From: Reticulitermes speratus
Lineage: Eukaryota > Arthropoda > Insecta > Blattodea > Rhinotermitidae
NCBI GenBank assembly: GCA_021186555.1
Contig: JAJKFL010000039.1
Span: 25,717,733 to 25,781,732, forward strand
Direction of reading: 5' to 3'
DNA length: 64,000 bases
In this document: positions 56,966-64,000 of the stretch, one piece after another
Layout of the letters: each line of letters starts with the position of its first letter
How positions within the stretch are numbered: position 1 is the first letter of the stretch
The notes under the pieces: generated by a model
Database searches by the model: none
What the model was told of the DNA's origin: nothing
The model's input: only the letters and a program-made list of their open reading frames with translations
Translations under genes and position numbers: made by a program

Positions 56966-57829
56966 ATTTGTGTTTATAAAATAGAGCGCAACCGTAACGC
57001 CAGAGGTCAGACATCATCCAACTGACGAGGTTGCCCATGCCTGTGAGGAGACTACATTCTGTAGCTACCACATATATACAACACCTTACATAGGATATGA
57101 AGAGCCATCACTCATAAGTCAAAACGCATTAATGCCGCTCCCTCATATTCACTTGCTCCCCTGCCTATACAGCAGTCCTGCGGGAATTCCACCCATCACG
57201 CTACACACCAAGAGAGCGGGTGGAATGAAGAATTTGTCCTCCCCCACTCATATTCCCTAAGGATTACCAAAACCCCTCTGTTTCATTTAATAAGCACCTT
57301 TCTCAGCAAACCCTCTCCCAAACAACCGCTCATACAGCCATTCGAAATACTCATCAAGCATAGTATTTGTTTTTGCAGCCTTGCAGAAACAGCGTGGGTG
57401 TAAATTAGGAAGGAGGTGACACTTATAAAGAAACGTAAGGGACTGTCACCCCTATGTGTCAATAACCACACCCTATTGCTTAATAGTGGTGCGTAGTTTT
57501 TAAAGCGCTGGTAATAACAACATTGAAGTTATGGTTTGTAAACAAGAAGGGCGGAAAGGGCTGTTATTAATAAAGGTGACACATTCTGCAGTGTTCTGCA
57601 CTTATGTTGCCGTTAGTGCTAGTGGAGTGAGAGCGCAAGGAACTGTGGTGATGAGTCTTAACCTTTTGTCATTGACTTCAGCTAAATTTACGATAGATGC
57701 TCTTGTTCAGGATTTAATGCTATTTGTGTGGTCATAAATTCCCCTGCTTCTAGGCATATGGAATCCGAAAATCTATTCGTAATTGTCCGCTTTCTGGGGC
57801 GCTAAACGGGGTCAGATCAACACAGTCAA
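56966..57829. other. Intergenic, nothing recognised
   Basis: No domain or repeat match. Confidence 0.35.
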
Positions 57830-57985
57830 CGTCTTTACAACATATTTATATTTTGGTATTATTCACCCATCTACAATTTTTTTTATCCCAAGTGGTCTCT
57901 TTCCCCGAAATATATTGATCAAAATTGAAAGCGCCCCTTTCAATTTTCATTCAAATTTAAAATTTGTCCACAGTTTTAGCCGCTG
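57830..57985 (-). mobile_element. Possible LINE-B relic
   Basis: A block with cacccatctaca, ccaagtggtctctttccccg and a following aaaattgaaagcgcc piece resembles the order of the LINE-B remnants. Weak. Confidence 0.25.
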
Positions 57986-59366
57986 AAATCAAGTCACGGA
58001 CAGACGTGACCTTCATGTAATGTTTTCTATGTTCGTTTTTGTAAACATTTGCATATTTTGTGTTTTTACATTCCTTCTAGTCTTCGTTTATTTGATCCTC
58101 AAACACGGAATATATTTTCTTTAATATGGATCATTGGTGTTATTCTAAACGAGAGCTCGCTTATTCTCTTTTTCATAAACAAAAGCCACCTTCTTAAAAT
58201 TACTTTCTGAACTACATGCGAATGTATATATGAAACGGTTACAAAGTAATAACAAATTTAGGCCTCCACATTTCTCTCCTGAGACTGACGGTAGTTGGAG
58301 TGACATTTTTGAAAAGTAAGAACATATTGTGTGCTATAAACATTTCACTTTGTAGTGTAATTTTTTTAACTTTTTGATATACGGACAGTCACGCCTATCC
58401 GCTTACCTAGGCTCTCTGAATAAAGTTGTTACTACTTATTCGTAACTTCTTAGATAGTAATTTCTTATGGAAGTGGCCTTCCAGCCCATACAGCCCATGT
58501 CAAGAGGTTACAGTTAGAATTCTGGCACCGGAACATACCAAGGACGTAATCTGTGAAGCTGATATCAGTGACGATGGACAAGATCACGATTATAATTAAT
58601 TCTGAAGAGGGACAAACCAAGTCACTGAAGAAGTGACATAATAATAATAATAATAGTAATAATAATAAACCTTTAGGGTGAATTAATAAGAAGCAATTTC
58701 AGAAAATCTGAGGCAATATTTACATCAGTCAGTTTCCGTTACACGGGCCTACCAGGCTGTAAACATCACTCATCGTGAAGAGATTTGAGAGAGTATTTCG
58801 ATACTTTCCGATGACGAGGATTCATAAATTATGAATAAGATTAGAAACAGCGGTCGATGTTTGAAGGTAGCGGATAGCCTCTTGTATCTGACAGTAACGT
58901 TTGATGGCTGCTGTAGTTCCAGTGACTCACTGCCCCATCCGAAGCACTGGTTGACTCAACCCCACAATTCCCTTCTCCTGTGGGATTTAGTCCCTCATAT
59001 TCTATGGAGTCTGGAGAGTCAATCCATAGTCTTATTTTTCAATCGAGGCTGGTGGGGCGTGTGGTGGGGGGTAACGCTAGATCGCGTTAGGTCATTAACA
59101 GGAGCAACTGAGAGAGGATCTACTATCCAATTTGATTTTATGGTAGCAGATGTCATACATACATTTATAACGTATAGACCTACCCTTTGGAAATGAGTAG
59201 AGCCTATCAAAATGTTGTAGGCCTATAATGTGGAAGCCTGTCTCTTCCAATGATGCATATTTTATTTCATAGTTTAAGAAAATATTTGATTGGGAGTGGA
59301 TGCGAGAGAAGAGAAATCAATACAAAACTCGTGTTTTAAAATTTTAAAGACTGGAACCACATGTGA
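57986..59366. other. Intergenic; AAT microsatellite at 58638-58668
   Basis: No gene recognised; the 121-codon frame at 58831-59196 has no domain. Confidence 0.35.
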
Positions 59367-59631
59367 GAGGCGACTGGGATAGCGTAGTTGGTATAACGAC
59401 TCGCTACGGGCTGAACGGTCCGGGGATCGCATCCCGGTGGCGGTGAGATTTTCCGCCCAATCCAGACCGGCCCTGGAGCCCCCCCGCCTCCTGTATAGTG
59501 GGTACCGATTCTTCTTCCCGTGGGTAAAGCGGCCAGGGCGTGGCGTTGACCATCCACCCCCATCTAGCACGAGGTTAAAGAAAGAGTAGAGCTACACCAT
59601 TATTCCCTTCTTGGCCTTCACGTTTATCTTC
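59367..59631 (+). mobile_element. SINE family S2 copy
   Basis: Full S2: gggatagcgtagttggtata, B box ggggatcgcatcccgg, central domain (gggtaaagcggccagggcgt, gttgaccatcca) and 3' part (cacgaggttaaagaaagagt). Exact 11-bp TSD, accacatgtga, at 59356-59366 and 59632-59642. Confidence 0.94.
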
Positions 59632-59642
59632 ACCACATGTGA

Positions 59643-60009
59643 AAAGTGGCCATAGATGAGCAGGATAATGATACAATGGGTGTTTTAAAGTGGATTCTGA
59701 AGTAGTGGATTGGATTAATTTGGTTCAGGATAGAAGCCAGTGGAAGGATGTTGTAAAATCGGTAAAAAAATAGGGCTCCATTAAAGACAAGAAAATTGTA
59801 GGCTATATGAAAAACGAGTAGCTTTACAAGGAGTTTCTGCTGTTCCCGAAAATTAGTTAGTTGCTCACCGAAGGGCCTTTTCTGTATATTGTCACATACG
59901 TTGTGATTTCGAAAAGGCACGCTAGTGTTCAGTCCAGACTTTTAAAATATTTCCTTTGGTTTCTAGATTTGAGGACTGAGGGAAGAATAAGTAGGCCTAC
60001 AATATATTT
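59643..60009. other. Intergenic, nothing recognised
   Basis: No domain or repeat match. Confidence 0.35.
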
Positions 60010-60345
60010 TAAGTGCTAAATATTAGGCCCGCATTGCGGTATCTCCCACATGCTTCTGACACAGGTCATGAAATTTGGCCCCTTTATCAGCAGATCTTTC
60101 TTTCATAAGTTAAATGTCCTCATCAGAACACCGCACAAGTTTAACATGAAAATCCTACCTTCAGCTGCGACACCTCAAGAAATTGTAATATTCTTAAATT
60201 AATTTTATAACTACCGGGACGTAAGGTGTTGTGTTCATGCCGATTTGAACGAAAGTCTGTCACTTCATAATATATTGATATCTTTGATCTCCTCAGCGTA
60301 CAGATATACGGACGGACGGACGGACAGATACACACTACATACCTC
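60010..60345. repeat. Possible dispersed repeat with ggac run
   Basis: Contains gtcatgaaatttggcccctt and ends with four tandem ggac units and an acagatacac flank, similar in style to the ends of DR-D. Family not identified. Confidence 0.3.
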
Positions 60346-61079
60346 CCTAATAGAATATGGTGGGTTCGGAAATCTTAAAGCACAATTTTTATTCAAACAC
60401 AGTCATGGAATTGCCTTTTATGTGGGCTCTGAAACAGCCATTAGACAGTAGGCCAAGGCGAGTTTACCGTATGTTTTGCGATCACGCAACTGTTTTTATA
60501 GTCCTTACGGCAAGACAAGCAATCCAGTCCATAAATAACCCATTACTGAAGTTCTTAGCTTTAGTGAACTCTGTAATGAGAACTGAATTGGGTACAAGGA
60601 GTGTCAGACCCTAATGATTAAGGCTTCACTGCCATGGAAAGGTGTCAGTTTATTTGATTTTCAGTTAGAAGTGTTATGACTCATAAAGGAGAATGTGGCT
60701 TTGATTGGGAATTATTAATTGGGAAGCATGTGGAAGGAGGAGCCGTGGTATATTGCAAGGTAACAATTCGGACTTTTCCCTGTGAGACTGAAAAAATAAA
60801 AAAGGAAACACTTGAGTCGAATTCCAGACCCAGAAACTTTTTCGGACTGAGTAGAAATGACAAGCGCCCAACCGTGAGATCCGTGAATTTATGAAGACTC
60901 AGTTCTTATTGTGTGTTCTGCCGTGTTGACTGGTAAATGTTTACCAACGTGTCGGAAACGCGTACTGCCTCAACCTTCATGGTCAGTCAGTCCAAAAGGA
61001 CTTCAGTCTTCTTCATCAGGGTTGTGAGGACGTCAAATCTTGCTAAATTTATGTTTGTAAGTCTGTAAGTATCTGTAAT
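60346..61079. other. Intergenic, nothing firm
   Basis: A very degraded HHIR-like stretch (aacgtgtcggaaacgcg, ccttcatggtc) may lie at 60930-61020. Confidence 0.3.
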
Positions 61080-61290
61080 TGTATGCTTATAGGCATCACT
61101 TATGAGCCGGAGGACTGGAGGAGCAGAATTTGATTTCCGGCATTAATAAATGGTCGTCTTCTTCTTGCTTTCGCATTCAGATGGGTTCCTGGCTTCACAC
61201 AACCTCTTATCTGGAACCCACTTCCATCTAGTGTCGATGTAAAGAATGCTTGGAGCTTAATCTCCACCTCCCCAACGTTTTCATGACGTG
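61080..61290 (+). mobile_element. Strongly diverged S2-like SINE
   Basis: Weak B box (gaatttgatttccggca), then tctggaacccacttccatct, agtgtcgatgtaaagaatg and gagcttaatctccacctccc follow S2 order. Confidence 0.45.
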
Positions 61291-61529
61291 GGGCTTTCGC
61301 GCAGCGAGAAATTTTATCATAAACATTACCTGCCAATATCGCGTACAAGTCTGTTTACTGTACCGATTTGGGCTGCAGACGTATCCGAGCTTTCTTATTA
61401 CAATAATACGAGTATGTTGTGTATTGCTCAAATTCTTTACGCTTCTCCATACATTACCAAATTTTAAGATTCAATGGAATATATATCATATAAGTTTTGA
61501 CTTTTCATCATGAGTGTTATTCAAATTAT

Positions 61530-61800
61530 GGTCTTTTGGGTTCTTATGCCGTGTAACTTTGTTGCGACGTTTCGGAAGAACGTGCCGTCTCCATGTTTAA
61601 AGTGTCTGAATTAGGTTCAGGTGGATGCTGAAGTGATTGGGAGGAGGATCTGTGTCAACCTTCCTACATAATCCACGCAGATTCTCGTTCCAATTACGTC
61701 AGCATGCACCTTAACCAAAAGCAGTCTCCCTAAAAACGGAGACAGTACGCCTCTCCGAAATATCTGAACAAACTTGTCATCCCACATGTTATGAGATCCC
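61530..61800. mobile_element. HHIR-5: diverged inverted-repeat element
   Basis: The left segment 61530-61592 and right segment 61738-61800 are inverted copies at moderate identity. Left block on minus strand: GAAA 61573-61570 followed by the ACGUC site. Right block on plus strand: stem II GGAGA against UCUCC and GAAA 61757-61760. Core boxes are decayed in both. Confidence 0.6.
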
Positions 61801-62087
61801 GAATTGACCATTATGTGGACGACGTTCAAAGTTTCGGTGTTTCCAATCTTTTAATTTCGGATACTGGTAAGTCCTACATACTCAGTTCCGCTACCACACT
61901 TTACGATAAGTATATTCTCAATGTAGTAGGTGAAACATTGGCACTCGCTACGCGTCTTGGGGGCCACAGACAGTACTTCGGGGCCACAGACAGTAGGCCT
62001 ACTCCCGTTCCCTTCCTCTTTAATGCAGCCATCGAAATCAAGACTGTAATTCAGTTCAGTAAATCTTGGTTCTTGTCTGTGCCATGA
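61801..62087. other. Intergenic with a short tandem duplication
   Basis: The 15-bp gggccacagacagta occurs twice at about 61961-62000, spaced about 20 bp. Confidence 0.5.
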
Positions 62088-62310
62088 CTGAGGAGGTTAG
62101 TCGCCGGCCTGTCAGCGCGGAGGCCCGGGTGCAATTCCAAGCTAGTCCATGTGGGATTTATAGTGGACAAAGTGGCACTGGGACAGGTTCTTCGGTATTC
62201 TCTTGTCAGTATCATTCCACTGGCGCCTTATGCCCATTCATTCACCTATCACTAATGCTATTTCATCAGCAATTGACAGCGTCGTTAAATAACACACTTA
62301 AACAACTGGT
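62088..62310 (+). mobile_element. SINE family S5 copy
   Basis: Head relic (gttagtcgccggcctgtcag, weak B box cccgggtgcaattcc), body (gtggacaaagtggcactggg, cttgtcagtatcattcca) and the end gtcgttaaataacacac. Collinear with 31305 and, in part, 63610. Confidence 0.75.
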
Positions 62311-62561
62311 TTCATAAGCAGGAAAGTTCATTTTTATTTTCAAGCGCAATACATTTTTGTTTAGTTATCTATTTACAAGTTGAGAAAGGGACTTTCAGCT
62401 TGCGTGTTTGCCAGAAAGCGCTGCTACTGTAAGATACTTTATTGTGGCTTTGTACTGGAATAACCTCAGGTTTTTTTTAACAAGACACTTATTCGAGGTA
62501 GCTTTCAGTAAGTTAAAAGACATCAAACACAGACACAAGACCAGACTCGTGTGTGCGTTTG

Positions 62562-62890
62562 GATGCATACGCCGTATCATATTGTCATCTGTGGCCTGTC
62601 CGGCTGTACCATACTGTTCACATTATCTCATAAACGGCACGATTTTCGTAAAAAATTTTATGAACATAAAATTTGTGTGTTGATTTTCTCCACAACTTTT
62701 GTCTGAACATTTCTAATTCTAAGAAGAATTCAGCGAGATATTATCGTAAATGTTCTTAGGTCTTCATGTAAAGTACCCGTCATTACAGTCAGCTTTTAAT
62801 GAGACTTGAACTCCCACAACAGATTTTGAGATATGCTCAAATATCGAATTTCATGAAAATCCGTCCAGTGGGAACCGAGTTGTTCTGAGT
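62562..62890 (+). repeat. Dispersed repeat DR-D, copy 2
   Basis: Collinear with 9350-9700 in the same orientation, from tacgccgtatcatattgtca to the gtccagtggga ending. No coding capacity. Confidence 0.75.
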
Positions 62891-63399
62891 CTCGCTATTT
62901 CGGTGGTGCCAGATAACTTAAAGAATATTGTGAAAGTATCAAATTGCTTCTATTGATACAAATTCCAGTTACACTTGTATGCAGCACGACAAGCTCCGTT
63001 CCGTAATAAAATAAAGTTTGTGTTATTTCTTTCTTTTAGCACGAGTTGAACTGTGGAACCCCATTACTTTTTAAGACTCCCAGATGAAGCGTGCAATCAA
63101 TAGTAACCTTGAAATGTTATTTATTCCATTAAACCTCTTTGGTCTCTTTTACACTCTTCTACAGATTGTCAGCTGGGACTACAGAATAGTGAATACTAAT
63201 GAGTAATAATTAAGATTTGTCTAAAAGAAATAGGACGGTGGTGTGTTGAATGGATGTATTTGGTCTGGATATGAAAGTGTGGCCCTCTCTTCCAAATAAG
63301 GTAATGCACCTTCAGGTGTATCTTAATACTAAGAACACTCTGCGATCAAAGAACCGAGGCTGAGTCCTGCTTTAGCCTCAGAAAAGAAACAGGAGGAAG
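62891..63399. other. Intergenic, nothing recognised
   Basis: No domain or repeat match. Confidence 0.35.
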
Positions 63400-63590
63400 A
63401 AGAGTTGCGTTATGTCTCCGGCGCTGAGAGGTTGAGGTACTGTCCTTCCGTGTCTAGAGCTGCCTGGCGGGAACGACTGGCGGCGAGATACGGCGCGACG
63501 GCACGCGACCGGCCGTCTGAGCTCGCAGCTTTTGGCCTCTCCGAAACAGCGCTTCGCGGATTGCACAGCGATAGACCTACTTCTAAAACA
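63400..63590. other. CpG-rich segment
   Basis: GC- and CpG-rich compared with its surroundings, open on both strands for 60 to 75 codons, with no recognisable protein. It runs into an S5 tail. Confidence 0.4.
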
Positions 63591-63609
63591 CTACTCAAAA
63601 TAGAGTCGG

Positions 63610-63780
63610 GGAAGTCAGTGTGGGAGTTGTGACGGACAAAGTGGCACTGAGACAGGGGTTTCTCCGAGTTTTCTTGTGACTATAGTTATACCAATATTCC
63701 ATCCTCATATTTCATTCATTCACCTTCAACGCCATATGACCTAATAACTTAAAACGCTGTTAAATAAAACAGTGGCAATA
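63610..63780 (+). mobile_element. SINE family S5 3' part
   Basis: gacggacaaagtggcactga, gacaggggtttctc and the cgctgttaaataaaacag end match the 62088 copy. The head is missing. Confidence 0.55.
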
Positions 63781-64000
63781 AAAACGGAACCACACACACA
63801 TTTGCGACCTGCTCAGTTGGCCATATACTCCGAACCTGCCACGCATTTTGTCAGCGGCCCATCGTTACAAATATGGTGACCTATATTTTATTTTCGGACT
63901 AGTTCACAGTTTCATTCTTTTCCTGAAACATTTTATATCTGCTATTCTAATGTTTCAGTTGGTAAACAAATGGCTTTTTGCGACTTTGACATAGGCATTT

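Noticed and set aside
60080-60125. Hammerhead-like CTGATGA and GAAA on the minus strand
   Set aside because: The segment between the boxes cannot form stem II and no cleavage site follows.

Overview
This window looks like intergenic DNA from a large, repeat-rich arthropod genome, probably an insect. It is AT-rich and eukaryotic, full of tRNA-derived SINEs, 5'-truncated non-LTR retrotransposons, a Tc1/mariner-type miniature element, minisatellites and microsatellites. I found no operon, no rRNA, no convincing tRNA gene and no convincing complete host gene. The taxon is inferred from the style of the repeats; a cockroach/termite-like insect is a guess. Family labels (S1-S5, RTE-A, LINE-B, HHIR, DR-C, DR-D) are local to this answer.

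Layout. At 463-3389 an inverted-repeat element is split by a 5'-truncated RTE-clade LINE (617-3143) that has an exact 11-bp target-site duplication (TSD) and an uninterrupted reading frame of over 800 codons. Shorter RTE-A pieces lie at 5824-5975, 44995-45235 and 46607-47150. A second, older LINE (LINE-B) survives only as decayed 3' ends at 5650-6105, 7220-7510, 14535-14790, 29285-29520, 29655-29960 and 38560-38924, with a weaker one at 57830-57985. A 403-bp Tc1/mariner derivative sits inside an AT microsatellite at 11521-11923. Five tRNA-headed SINE families are interspersed, and many copies have readable TSDs: S1 (8322, 12807, 14840, 19160, 30272, 30880, 38926), S2 (8146, 28870, 35169, 48578, 49970, 54692, 59367 and diverged copies), S3 (24745), S4 (18121, 52702, 54305) and S5 (9080, 31305, 62088, 63610). 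Complex tandem arrays lie at 27582-28004, 31944-32526, 36859-37237 and 40498-40965, and a TAG-repeat tract at 37800-38011.

The most interesting signal is a set of five inverted-repeat elements (471-3345, 34825-35067, 47897-48086, 56434-56625, 61530-61800). The inner end of each arm carries a hammerhead-ribozyme-like block: a CUGANGA-type box, a closable stem II, GAAA, a very short stem III and a NUH cleavage site. The two blocks in each element face outward. The best is at 539-584 on the minus strand, where every conserved core position and all three stems can be read. Hammerheads with minimal stem III are known from Penelope-like retroelements, so these may be Penelope-related non-autonomous elements. 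A second notable signal is that SINE families S2 and S4, with different tRNA heads and different 3' tails, share a central domain of about 90 bp.

How the parts relate: the LINE would supply reverse transcriptase and endonuclease, and the SINEs are consistent with mobilisation by some LINE. Nesting gives relative ages: RTE-A into HHIR and into LINE-B, S1 into S2, S1 into LINE-B, S3 into S1. Host coding content is at most one speculative exon (10366-10576).
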